Assembly (NCBI GenBank): GCA_003242605.1
Contig: QGUZ01000069.1
Coordinates: 1-19,595 of the forward strand
Direction of reading: 5' to 3'
DNA: 19,595 bases
Source: Actinomycetota bacterium
Lineage (GTDB): Bacteria > Actinomycetota > Actinomycetes > Streptosporangiales > Streptosporangiaceae
Positions 1 through 6,935 of this stretch are shown here, piece after piece; within the stretch, counting starts at the first letter, position 1; every line of letters starts with the position of its first letter. The notes beneath the pieces are model-generated. The model saw only the letters and a list, made by a program, of their open reading frames with translations, was not told the DNA's origin and did no database searches. Position numbers and translations under genes: made by a program.

Positions 1-444
1 GTCAACACGCTCGACGCCATGGTCGGCCACCGCTCGCCGCGGTACGCCGACTTCGGCTGGGCCGCGGCCCGGCTCGACGACGCGGCGAACCTGCTCCCGG
101 CCCGGCTCACCGCCGCGCTCGACGTCCTCGCCGCGCCCGTGGCCGGCGGCTCGCCGCGGCGGGCGCTCGCCGTACTGCGCCGGGACGGGCACCGGCACCC
201 CAGCCCGAACGCGGGCCGGTGCGAGGCCGCGTTCGCCGGCGCGCTCGGCGTCCGGCTCGGCGGCGTCAACGCCTACGGCGGCCGCGTCGAGCACCGCCCC
301 CACCTCGGCGACGGCGACCGCCCGCGCCCCGCCGACATCCGCCGCGCGGTACGGCTCGCCCGCGCGGTCGGCCTCGCCGCCACCGGCCTCGCCGCGCTCG
401 CCGCCGCCCGGCCCCGGCGCGCCCGCGCCGCCGGGCCCGGCTGA
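1..444 (+). CDS. cobD: Adenosylcobinamide-phosphate synthase CobD/CbiB, 3' part
   Basis: This is the C-terminal 147 residues of the membrane protein that joins an aminopropanol-type side chain to adenosylcobyric acid late in cobalamin synthesis. The open frame runs in from the left edge with no start, so the gene is cut by the window. The first residues, VNTLDAMVGHRSPRY, are the conserved CbiB segment, followed by a block reading RYADFGWAAARLDDAANLLPARL. Further on, SPNAGRCEAAFAGALGVRLG is the second conserved CbiB motif. The last about 40 residues are Ala/Arg-rich and poorly conserved, and may include the final membrane segment. The stop is TGA at 442-444. cobQ follows 54 bases later on the same strand, as expected in a cobalamin cluster. 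The assignment is by family motifs and is firm; the upstream half of the protein cannot be seen. Confidence 0.93.
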   Translation, partial: VNTLDAMVGHRSPRYADFGWAAARLDDAANLLPARLTAALDVLAAPVAGGSPRRALAVLRRDGHRHPSPNAGRCEAAFAGALGVRLGGVNAYGGRVEHRPHLGDGDRPRPADIRRAVRLARAVGLAATGLAALAAARPRRARAAGPG

Positions 445-498
445 CCGCGCGGCCGCCCGTGCCGAAGGCGGTTCGGGGCGATGTGCCATGCTTGTCGC

Positions 499-1992
499 AT
501 GACGCGAGGGGCACTGCTGGTCGCCGGGACCACCTCCGACGCGGGCAAGAGCGTGGTCACCGCCGGGATCTGCCGCTGGCTCGCCCGCCGGGGCGTGAAG
601 GTCGCGCCGTTCAAGGCGCAGAACATGTCGCTCAACTCGTACGTGACCCCGGACGGCGCGGAGATCGGCCGGGCCCAGGCGATGCAGGCGGCGGCGTGCG
701 GCCTGGAGCCCACCGCCGACATGAACCCGATCCTGCTCAAGCCGGGCGGCGACCGGCGCAGCCAGGTGGTCGTGCTCGGCGAGCCGATCGCCGACGTGGA
801 CGCCCTGGAGTACGGCGCGCACCGGGACCGGCTGCGCGAGATCGCGCTCGCCGCGCTGGAGCGGCTGCGCGCCGCCTACGACGTGGTGATCTGCGAGGGC
901 GCGGGCAGCCCGGCAGAGATCAACCTGCGCGCGGGCGACATCGCGAACATGGGGCTCGCCCGCGCCGCCGGGCTGCCGGTGATCGTGGTCGGCGACATCG
1001 ACCGGGGCGGGGTCTTCGCCTCCCTGTACGGCACGCTCGCCCTGCTGGAGCCCGCCGACCAGGCGCTCGTCGCCGGATTCGTGATCAACAAGTTCCGCGG
1101 CGCGCCCGAGCTGCTCGCCCCCGGCCTCGCCATGCTGCGCGACCTCACCGGCCGCCCGGTGTACGGCGTGCTGCCCTGGCACGACGGCCTGTGGCTCGAC
1201 GCCGAGGACTCCCTCGCGCTCGCCGCCCGCCCGCCCGCCGCGGCCGGCGGCGGCAACCGGGGCACGCTGCGGGTCGCCGTGGTGCGGCTGCCCCGGATCT
1301 CCAACTTCACCGACGCCGACGCGCTCGCCGCCGAGCCCGGGGTGCTCGTCCGGTTCGTCACCTCGCCGTGGGAGGCCGCGGACGCCGACCTGCTCGTGCT
1401 GCCGGGCACCCGGGCCACCGTGGCCGACCTGGCGTGGCTGCGCCGTACCGGCCTCGCCGAGGTCGTCGCGGCCCGGGCGCGGGCGGGGCGGCCGGTGCTC
1501 GGCATCTGTGGCGGCTACCAGATGCTCGCCCGCGCCATCCGCGACGAGGTGGAGTCCGGGGCCGGGGAGGTCGACGGGCTCGGGCTGCTCCCCGCCACCG
1601 TGGAGTTCCGCCCGGCCAAGACGCTCGGCCGCCCCAGCGGCGAGGGGTACGGCCACCCGGTGACCGGGTACGCGATCCACCACGGCGTGGTCACGGCCAC
1701 CGGCGGCGAGCCGTTCCCCGGCGGCTGCCGGTCCGGCGCGGTGTGGGGCACCTCGTGGCACGGCCTGCTGGAGAACGACGGCTTCCGCCGCGCCTTCCTC
1801 GCCGAGGTGGCCGCCGCGGCCGGGCGGGACTTCACGCCCGCGCCGGACACCTCGTTCGCGGCGCTGCGCGAGGCCCGGCTCGACGTGCTCGGCGACCTCG
1901 TCGAGCGGCACCTGGACACCGCGGCGCTGCTGCGGCTGCTGGAGAATGGGGTGGACGAAGGGCTCCCGGTCCTGCCGCCCGGAGGGGTGTGA
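499..1992 (+). CDS. cobQ: Cobyric acid synthase (glutamine-hydrolysing) CobQ
   Basis: CobQ amidates carboxylates b, d, e and g of adenosylcobyrinic acid a,c-diamide, using ATP and glutamine. The 497-residue product has the family length and order. An N-terminal dethiobiotin-synthase-like ATPase domain opens with GTTSDAGKS (residues 10-18) and has KAQNMSLNSYV and CEGAGSPAEINLR. A C-terminal class I glutamine amidotransferase domain has the nucleophile Cys337 in LGICGGYQML, a conserved YAIHHG, and the likely catalytic His421 in TSWHGLLEN. I chose ATG 499 because MTRGALLVAGTTSDAGKS is the usual N-terminus. An in-frame ATG at 481 would add six unlikely residues. There is no clear Shine-Dalgarno before 499, so translation may depend on cobD upstream or on a leaderless message. 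The small SHOCT gene follows after 5 bases. Confidence 0.97.
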   Translation: MTRGALLVAGTTSDAGKSVVTAGICRWLARRGVKVAPFKAQNMSLNSYVTPDGAEIGRAQAMQAAACGLEPTADMNPILLKPGGDRRSQVVVLGEPIADVDALEYGAHRDRLREIALAALERLRAAYDVVICEGAGSPAEINLRAGDIANMGLARAAGLPVIVVGDIDRGGVFASLYGTLALLEPADQALVAGFVINKFRGAPELLAPGLAMLRDLTGRPVYGVLPWHDGLWLDAEDSLALAARPPAAAGGGNRGTLRVAVVRLPRISNFTDADALAAEPGVLVRFVTSPWEAADADLLVLPGTRATVADLAWLRRTGLAEVVAARARAGRPVLGICGGYQMLARAIRDEVESGAGEVDGLGLLPATVEFRPAKTLGRPSGEGYGHPVTGYAIHHGVVTATGGEPFPGGCRSGAVWGTSWHGLLENDGFRRAFLAEVAAAAGRDFTPAPDTSFAALREARLDVLGDLVERHLDTAALLRLLENGVDEGLPVLPPGGV

Positions 1993-1997
1993 CGAAC

Positions 1998-2204
1998 ATG
2001 CGGATGCTGCTGACGGTCGCGTTCGTGATCGCTGTGATCGCCGTGGTCGGCTTCGGGGTGGCCTGGTTCACCACCGCGATGCACGAGCGGCGCCGGGCGC
2101 GCGAGGAGGACCCGAAGGAGATCCTCAAGCGGCGGTACGCCGCGGGCGAGATCGACGAGGACGAGTACCTGCGGCGGATGTCCGGCCTGTCGCAGGACTG
2201 GTGA
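1998..2204 (+). CDS. Small single-pass membrane protein with SHOCT-type C-terminus
   Basis: A 68-residue protein. Residues 1-27 form one strongly hydrophobic segment (LLTVAFVIAVIAVVGFGVAW), followed by a charged stretch (HERRRAREEDP) and then a SHOCT-like helix pair, KEILKRRYAAGEIDEDEYLRRM. SHOCT domains are short oligomerisation modules found at protein C-termini and in small membrane proteins; their role here is unknown. The ATG at 1998 sits 5 bases after the cobQ stop, and GGAGGGG at 1981-1987, inside the end of cobQ, is its ribosome binding site, so it is probably cotranscribed and coupled with cobQ. A second in-frame ATG at 2004 is possible. It has no evident link to cobalamin synthesis. 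It is too short to stand out in a gene search, but the domain pattern makes it a real gene. Confidence 0.82.
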   Translation: MRMLLTVAFVIAVIAVVGFGVAWFTTAMHERRRAREEDPKEILKRRYAAGEIDEDEYLRRMSGLSQDW

Positions 2205-2210
2205 GGCCCG

Positions 2211-2606
2211 TCAGTACTTCACCTCGAACCAGACGGCCCGCCCCTCGGGGCGCTCCTGCACGCCCCACGCGCGGGCGAGCACGTCGACGAGGAACAGGCC
2301 GCGCCCGCCCTCGCCCTCCTCGTCCCCCGCGCCGCCCTCGATGTGCGGCATGCCCTCGGCCCCGGCGTCGATCACGGTGACGTGGACGATGCCGCGCAGC
2401 GCCGTGGCGACCACGGTCACCGTGCCCGTGTGGCGGGAGTCGGAGTGCCGTACCGCGTTCGTGACCAGCTCGGAGGCGAGCAGCAGCACGTCGTCGAGGG
2501 CCGGATGGTCCTCGCCGAGCCGGTCGCGCAGCCAGGCCCGGGCGCGGGGCACCGAGGCCTCGATGGCCGGCAGCTCGAGCCTGCCGAGCAGATCGCCGGG
2601 GCCCAT
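2211..2606 (-). CDS. ATP-binding protein, RsbW/SpoIIAB-like HATPase_c_2 family
   Basis: A 131-residue GHKL-fold protein of the anti-sigma-factor kinase type common in actinobacteria. The N box is ELVTNAVRHS (about residues 46-55), the G1 box is VIDAG (about 78-82), and the G2-like loop is GGRGLFLV (about 99-106). The N-terminal pattern RARAWLRDRLGE, then LLLASELVTNAVRHSDS, is typical of the many RsbW-like proteins of Streptomyces and relatives. Such proteins bind or phosphorylate partner switches that control alternative sigma factors, but no sigma or anti-anti-sigma gene lies beside it, so its partner is unknown. It converges on the SHOCT gene with only 6 bases between the stops. The ATG at 2606 is preceded by AAGGCG about 9 bases upstream, a modest ribosome binding site. 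Confidence 0.88.
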   Translation of the reverse strand: MGPGDLLGRLELPAIEASVPRARAWLRDRLGEDHPALDDVLLLASELVTNAVRHSDSRHTGTVTVVATALRGIVHVTVIDAGAEGMPHIEGGAGDEEGEGGRGLFLVDVLARAWGVQERPEGRAVWFEVKY

Positions 2607-2858
2607 CAGGCATCACGCCTTCCGCCCGGACGCTCCGGGTACGGTGCGCGGCCGCCGGGGCGTCGCGCGGCGGGGGATCTCGTGGCAGGACATGGCACGG
2701 GCGCCCTCGATTCCCTCGGTGTGATGTGTCCCACTCACGGCTACGTGCGGACGAAACGGGAAGTTCGAGGGTACCCGGCCGGTTCCGGACACCCGCCACC
2801 GGGGTTACCGTTCGGCCGAATGTGCTGTTCCGGACGGCCGGAATCCGCCGCCGGTCCG

Positions 2859-2876
2859 GCCGCCCGGCCGGGCGGC
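2859..2876. terminator. GC palindrome downstream of qor, possible terminator
   Basis: GCCGCCCGGCCGGGCGGC is a perfect 18-base palindrome lying about 58 bases beyond the qor stop on the minus strand. It could form a hairpin in the qor message, as U-tract-free terminators often do in high-GC actinobacteria. It has no loop bases of its own, so a folded form would open a few central pairs. In sequence of this GC content such palindromes also arise by chance, so the assignment is weak. Confidence 0.3.
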
Positions 2877-2883
2877 GGCGCGG

Positions 2884-2921
2884 CCGGTGCGCGGCGGCGT
2901 GACCGGTGCGCGGCGGCGTGA
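2884..2921. repeat. Two perfect tandem copies of a 19-bp unit
   Basis: CCGGTGCGCGGCGGCGTGA occurs at 2884-2902 and again, without a mismatch, at 2903-2921, and the next four bases (CCGG) begin a third copy that then breaks off. It lies 12 bases past the qor stop in non-coding sequence. This looks like a recent slippage duplication; I know of no function for it. Confidence 0.85.
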
Positions 2922-2933
2922 CCGGCCGCCGGG

Positions 2934-3896
2934 TCAGGGGATGAGCAGCAGCTTGCCGGTGGTGCGCCGCCCCTCCAGGTCGTCGTGCGCCTGCCGGGCC
3001 TCGGCGAGCGGGTAGCGGCGGAACACGTTCACCCGCACCCGGCCCTCGGTGAGCCAGCCGAACACGGTCTCGGCCCGGGAGAGCAGCTCCTCGCGGGTGA
3101 GGATGTAGTGGTGCAGGCTCGGCCGGGTGAGGAAGAGCGAGCCGAGCGGGTTGAGCCGCTGCGGGTCGAACGGCGGCACCGGGCCGCTCGCCGCGCCGTA
3201 CAGGGCGAGCAGGCCGCGCGGCCGCAGCGAGGCGAGGCTGCCCTCGAAGGTGGCGGCGCCCACCCCGTCGTACACCACGTGCACCCCGGCGCCTCCGGTG
3301 ATCTCCTTCACCGCCTCGGCGAAGCCGTCGTAGCGCAGCACGTGGTCGGCGCCGGCCTCGCGGGCGATCTTCTCCTTCTCCGCGGTGGACACCGTGGTGA
3401 TCACGCGCGCCCCGCGCAGCTTCGCCACCTGGATGAGCAGCTGGCCCATGCCGCCCGCGCCCGCGTGCACGAGCACGTCGTCGCCCGGCTTGATCTCGTA
3501 GGTGGAGTGGGTGAGGTACTGCGCGGTCAGGCCCTGCAGCAGGACGCCGGCCGCGGTCTGTGGGGTGATGCCGTCGGGGAGCGGGATCAGCCGGTCGGCC
3601 CGGATCACGGCGCGCTCGGCGTAGCTGCCCGGCACGTTCACCCAGCCCACCTTGTCGCCGACCGACACCCCGGTGACGTCCGGGCCGACCGCGGCCACGG
3701 TGCCCGCCCCCTCCGAGCCGGGCGTGAACGGCAGGGGGAGCTGGTAGCGGCCCATGCGGTGGTAGACGTCGATGAAGTTGACGCCGCTCGCCGCGACGTC
3801 GATGAGGACCTCGCCCGGGCCCGGCACCGGGTCGGGGACCTCGGTGTACTCCAGCGCCGAGGAGTCACCGGGAGTGGACACGACGATGGCGCGCAT
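2934..3896 (-). CDS. qor: NADPH:quinone oxidoreductase, zinc-independent MDR family
   Basis: A 320-residue medium-chain reductase of the quinone oxidoreductase class, which transfers hydride from NADPH to quinones or similar acceptors in the cytoplasm. The N-terminal GroES-like domain shows SGVNFIDVYHRMGRY and PFTPGSEGAGTV, the Qor signature lacking the catalytic zinc cysteines of alcohol dehydrogenases. The Rossmann motif is HAGAGGMGQLLIQVAK (about residues 155-170), followed by STAEKEKIAREAGADHVL. The C-terminus has DLEGRRTTGKLLLIP, the usual Qor ending. The length matches E. coli Qor (about 325). The ATG at 3896 is preceded by GAAGGAG about 8-10 bases upstream, a strong ribosome binding site. 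It is transcribed alone; the ABC operon to its right ends 167 bases away on the same strand. Confidence 0.94.
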   Translation of the reverse strand: MRAIVVSTPGDSSALEYTEVPDPVPGPGEVLIDVAASGVNFIDVYHRMGRYQLPLPFTPGSEGAGTVAAVGPDVTGVSVGDKVGWVNVPGSYAERAVIRADRLIPLPDGITPQTAAGVLLQGLTAQYLTHSTYEIKPGDDVLVHAGAGGMGQLLIQVAKLRGARVITTVSTAEKEKIAREAGADHVLRYDGFAEAVKEITGGAGVHVVYDGVGAATFEGSLASLRPRGLLALYGAASGPVPPFDPQRLNPLGSLFLTRPSLHHYILTREELLSRAETVFGWLTEGRVRVNVFRRYPLAEARQAHDDLEGRRTTGKLLLIP

Positions 3897-4013
3897 GGTG
3901 ATGCCGCTCCTTCACGTGAGACTGCACAAACCTCAACGCGAACATGGTGCCCCGCCCGCGGCCGCAGCCACCCTCCGGGTCCCGCGCGCCCGGCCCCGGG
4001 ACACGGCGCGGGT

Positions 4014-4039
4014 GAGGCCGCCCGCGGCGGGGCGGCCTC
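4014..4039 (-). terminator. Hairpin after the ABC operon
   Basis: GAGGCCGCC at 4014-4022 pairs perfectly with GGCGGCCTC at 4031-4039 across an 8-base loop. On the minus strand the stem begins 24 bases after the stop of the ABC ATPase gene. There is no U-tract, which is common for high-GC actinobacterial terminators. The position and 9-bp stem support a transcription end for the four-gene importer operon. Confidence 0.55.
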
Positions 4040-4063
4040 GATCCGGCGTGCGTCGTTCGCCGG

Positions 4064-5194
4064 TCAGCCGGTGCCGGTACGGCCGGCGGTCGCGGCCGCG
4101 GTCGCCGCGGTCGCCGTGCCGGCGCGCGTCGAGCGCGGCGCGACCAGCACCGGACGCTCGACGAGCCGCACCGACGCCCGGGTGCCGGGCACGAACCGGG
4201 TCACCTCGTGGCCGGGCACGTCGGCGAGCACCTCCACCTCGTCGTCGAGCCGCAGCCGCAGCCGGGCCGACGCGCCCCGGAACGACGAGTCGAGGATGAG
4301 CGCCGGGCCGTCCTTCTCCGGGGTGACGAGCACCGCCTCGGGCCGGACCAGCACGTCCACCTCGGCCGACTCCGGGATCGGCCCGTCGACCGGGAGGGTC
4401 TGGCCGATCACCGTGACCGTCGGCGGCGTGCCCTCGCCCGCGCCCGCCGAGACGACCACGCCGGGCAGCCGGTTCATCGTGCCGACGAACTCGGCGACGA
4501 ACGCGGTCGCGGGCCGCGCGTACAGCTCGGCCGGGGCGGCGCACTGCTCGATCCGCCCGGCCCGCATCACCGCGACCCGGTCGGCGATCGACAGCGCCTC
4601 CTCCTGGTCGTGGGTGACGAAGATCGTCGTGATGTTGAGGGAGAGCTGCAGCCTGCGGATCTCCTCGCGGAGCTGCACGCGCACCTTGGCGTCGAGCGCC
4701 GACAGCGGCTCGTCGAGCAGCAGCACCCGGGGCTCGAGCGCGAGCGCGCGGGCGAGCGCGACCCGCTGCTGCTGGCCGCCGGAGAGCTGGTGCGGGTAGC
4801 GGTCGCCATGGTCGGGCAGCCCGACGAGCGCGAGCAGCTCCTCGGCGCGGGCCCGGCGCTCGGCCGCGGGCACCTTGCGCACCCGCAGCCCGAACGCGAC
4901 GTTGTCGCGCGCGTTGAGGTTGGGGAACAGGCTGTAGGACTGGAACACCATGCCCGCGTCGCGCCGGTTCGCGGGCACCCGGGTGACGTCCTTGCCGTCG
5001 ATCAGCACCGCCCCGGCGTCCGGCTGCTCGAATCCGGCGACGACGCGCAGCGCCGTCGTCTTGCCGCAGCCGGACGGGCCGAGCAGCGCGACGAGCTCAC
5101 CCGGCTCGATCACGAGGTCGAGACCGTCGAGGGCGACGGTGTCGCCAAAGACCCGGCGCAGCCCTTTGAACTCGACACGGGCCCCGGTCGTCAT
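4064..5194 (-). CDS. ABC importer ATPase, PotA/CysA-like with TOBE domain
   Basis: The energy-coupling subunit of the importer encoded just upstream; 376 residues. All nucleotide-binding motifs are present: Walker A GPSGCGKTT (39-47), Q-loop Gln85 in VFQSYSLFP, signature LSGGQQQ (137-143), Walker B VLLLDEP (157-163), D-loop SALD, and H-loop His195 in FVTHDQ. Residues from about 235 onward form the OB-fold/TOBE region typical of polyamine, iron, sulfate and 2-aminoethylphosphonate importers. The final about 25 residues are an Ala/Thr/Gly-rich tail with no conserved content. Its ATG overlaps the stop of the second permease as ATGA (5191-5194), so translation is probably coupled. Length is near the family norm of 350-370. 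The substrate cannot be told from this subunit. Confidence 0.93.
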   Translation of the reverse strand: MTTGARVEFKGLRRVFGDTVALDGLDLVIEPGELVALLGPSGCGKTTALRVVAGFEQPDAGAVLIDGKDVTRVPANRRDAGMVFQSYSLFPNLNARDNVAFGLRVRKVPAAERRARAEELLALVGLPDHGDRYPHQLSGGQQQRVALARALALEPRVLLLDEPLSALDAKVRVQLREEIRRLQLSLNITTIFVTHDQEEALSIADRVAVMRAGRIEQCAAPAELYARPATAFVAEFVGTMNRLPGVVVSAGAGEGTPPTVTVIGQTLPVDGPIPESAEVDVLVRPEAVLVTPEKDGPALILDSSFRGASARLRLRLDDEVEVLADVPGHEVTRFVPGTRASVRLVERPVLVAPRSTRAGTATAATAAATAGRTGTG

Positions 5195-6072
5195 GACTCA
5201 CTCCCCTTCCTGACACCCGCGCTCGACACCGCGAGCAGCAGGGCCCACGTGAGCAGCAGGCTGAACACCGACACCGCGACCGACACCTGGGCCTGCGACC
5301 CGGAGATCATCACGATCCACACCGGGAACGGCACGTAGCCCAGCAGCCGCGCCACCGTGTACTCGCCGAGCACCAGCGCGAGGGTGAGGAACGCCGCCCC
5401 CGCGATCCCGGTCCGGATGTTCGGCACGATCACCGACAGCATCACCCGCGGCCAGGACGCGCCGCAGTTGCGCGCCGCCTCCACCAGCGTGCGCACGTCG
5501 ATCGCGGTGAGCGCGGAGTCGAGCGACCGGTAGGCGAACGGCAGCGCGAGCACCACGTAGGCGAGCACGAGGATCAGCGGGAACCGCTGGTCCTGGATGG
5601 TGATGATCGTCTGGTAGAACGGCGTGGGCGCGAGCACGTCCTGCGCCCACGGCAGCAGCGCGGAGATCCCCGCGGTGAACGAGATCGGCGGCACCACCAT
5701 CGGCAGCGTGCACAGCACCTCGAGCACCGGCTTGAGCCGCGGCGCGGCGAGCCGTACCGCGAGCATCGCGGGCAGCAGGAGGAGCAGCACGAGCACGATC
5801 GTGGCGGCCGCGAGCCCGAGCGAGAGCGACAGGCTGCCGACGAACCCCTCCACGGTGAAGATCTGGGTGTAGGCGTCGAGGGTGAACCCGACGTTCGGGA
5901 CGTTCACCGTGAAGACGAACGCCGTGACCATCGGCACGAGGAAGTACAGCGCGGCGATCACCAGCACGACGCCGCGCCAGACCCGCACGGTGCGGGGGCG
6001 TCCCCGGCCGCCCGGTCCGTGGCCGGGCGCGGTGTCGGGGAGGACGGCCGGGGCCGGGGTCAACGTAGCCAT
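5191..6072 (-). CDS. ABC importer permease, second subunit
   Basis: A 293-residue inner-membrane permease of the binding-protein-dependent type (BPD_transp_1). About 35 polar, Pro/Gly-rich residues precede the first membrane helix (GVVLVIAALYFLVPMVTAFVF). Further helices include IVLVLLLLLPAMLAV, LPMVVPPISFTAGI, FPLILVLAYVVLALPF and VSVFSLLLTWALLLAV. The cytoplasmic EAA loop that contacts the ATPase is EAARNCGASWPRVMLSVIVP. The start ATG at 6072 lies inside the end of the first permease gene (13-base overlap), with GGAGGAG about 8 bases before it. Its TGA overlaps the ATPase start. It resembles the second permease of PhnV/PotC/ThiP-like importers, and forms the channel with the other permease. 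Confidence 0.9.
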   Translation of the reverse strand: MATLTPAPAVLPDTAPGHGPGGRGRPRTVRVWRGVVLVIAALYFLVPMVTAFVFTVNVPNVGFTLDAYTQIFTVEGFVGSLSLSLGLAAATIVLVLLLLLPAMLAVRLAAPRLKPVLEVLCTLPMVVPPISFTAGISALLPWAQDVLAPTPFYQTIITIQDQRFPLILVLAYVVLALPFAYRSLDSALTAIDVRTLVEAARNCGASWPRVMLSVIVPNIRTGIAGAAFLTLALVLGEYTVARLLGYVPFPVWIVMISGSQAQVSVAVSVFSLLLTWALLLAVSSAGVRKGSES

Positions 6073-6935
6073 CGGGCACTCCTCCGTTGCAGCGGGAGGT
6101 AGACGGCCATGACCAGACCGGCCACCAGGATCATGTCGAGGCTGAGCGCGAGCGCCACGTTCTGGTGCCCGACGAGCACCTGGCCGGAGAGCGCGTCCCC
6201 GATCATCAGGGTCACCAGCGGCACCGTGGCGCCCACCATCGCCGCCGCGGTGGCGTAGGCCGCGAACGCCCCGCCGAACAGCAGCACCACGCCGCCGAGC
6301 AGCGACGGCGCGAGCACCGGGATGCCGACGTGCCGCCAGAACTGCCACGGGGTGGCGCCGCAGTTGAGCGCCGCCTCGCGCCACTGCGGCCGCAGCCCGT
6401 CGAGCGCGGGCGTCATCACCAGCACCATGAGCGGCACGGAGAAGTACAGGTAGACCAGGGCGAGGCCCCAGAAGTTGTACAGGCTCCAGCCGAACCGGTC
6501 GAGCCCGAAGGTGGTGGTGACGACGCCGGCGTTGCCGAGCGTGGCGATCCACAGGAACGCGAGCGGCACCCCGCCGAAGTTGGCGAGCACGCCGGAGGCG
6601 GTGAGCACGCTCTCCCGCAGCCACCGGGAGCGGGAGGTGACCACCGCCTGCGCGAGGAACGTCCCCAGCACGGCGCCCGCGATCGCGACCACCGCCGACA
6701 GGCGGACGCTGCCGAGCAGCGCGGTCAGGTAGCCGCCTTGCAGCGACCGCTCCATGTTGTCCAGGCTCGGCCTGCCGTCGACGGTGAACGCGCCGATGAC
6801 GATCATGACCGCGGGGCCGCCGAACACGACGGCGTAGAAGACCAGCAGCGGAAGCGCGGCGAGCCAGCCCCCCGACCGGGCGCGGGCGAGCAGCCCACGC
6901 CCGGTGGGGTGGCCGCCGGTCGTCGGGCCCGTCAT
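6060..6935 (-). CDS. ABC importer permease, first subunit
   Basis: A 291-residue BPD_transp_1 permease that pairs with the second permease to form the membrane channel. The first helix is GWLAALPLLVFYAVVFGGPAV (about 23-43), followed by a periplasmic loop with FTVDGRPSLDNM, helices around LSAVVAIAGAVLGTFLAQAV, FWGLALVYLYFSVPLMVLVM and GGVVLLFGGAFAAYATAAAM, and a last helix MILVAGLVMAVYLPL. The EAA loop is EAALNCGATPWQFWRHVGIP. Its ATG overlaps the stop of the binding-protein gene as ATGA (6932-6935), and its last 13 bases overlap the start of the second permease. The pattern LNCGA in the EAA loop is shared with the partner's RNCGA, as in related PotB/PhnU-type pairs. Confidence 0.9.
   Translation of the reverse strand: MTGPTTGGHPTGRGLLARARSGGWLAALPLLVFYAVVFGGPAVMIVIGAFTVDGRPSLDNMERSLQGGYLTALLGSVRLSAVVAIAGAVLGTFLAQAVVTSRSRWLRESVLTASGVLANFGGVPLAFLWIATLGNAGVVTTTFGLDRFGWSLYNFWGLALVYLYFSVPLMVLVMTPALDGLRPQWREAALNCGATPWQFWRHVGIPVLAPSLLGGVVLLFGGAFAAYATAAAMVGATVPLVTLMIGDALSGQVLVGHQNVALALSLDMILVAGLVMAVYLPLQRRSARWLR

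Larger units (their letters stand above)
2607..2933. other. Non-coding gap between the RsbW-like gene and qor
   Basis: A 327-base stretch separates two minus-strand genes. It should hold the promoter of the RsbW-like gene on its left part and the end of the qor transcript on its right part. I see no open frame with a recognisable product; the frames that cross it are GC-rich shadows. The right part holds an 18-bp perfect palindrome and a 19-bp tandem duplication, both listed separately. I could not identify a convincing -35/-10 pair. Confidence 0.6.

Noticed and set aside
481..498. An earlier ATG for cobQ
   Set aside because: It adds six residues (MCHACR) before the conserved MTRGALLVAGTTSDAGKS start and has no ribosome site.
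445..498. A cobalamin riboswitch before cobQ
   Set aside because: The gap between cobD and cobQ is only 54 bases, far too short for that element, and no B12-box-like sequence is visible.
219..2204. A 661-codon plus-strand frame covering cobD and cobQ
   Set aside because: Only its last 69 codons (from 1998) are a real gene, the SHOCT-type peptide. The rest is an Arg/Pro-rich shadow of cobD and cobQ.
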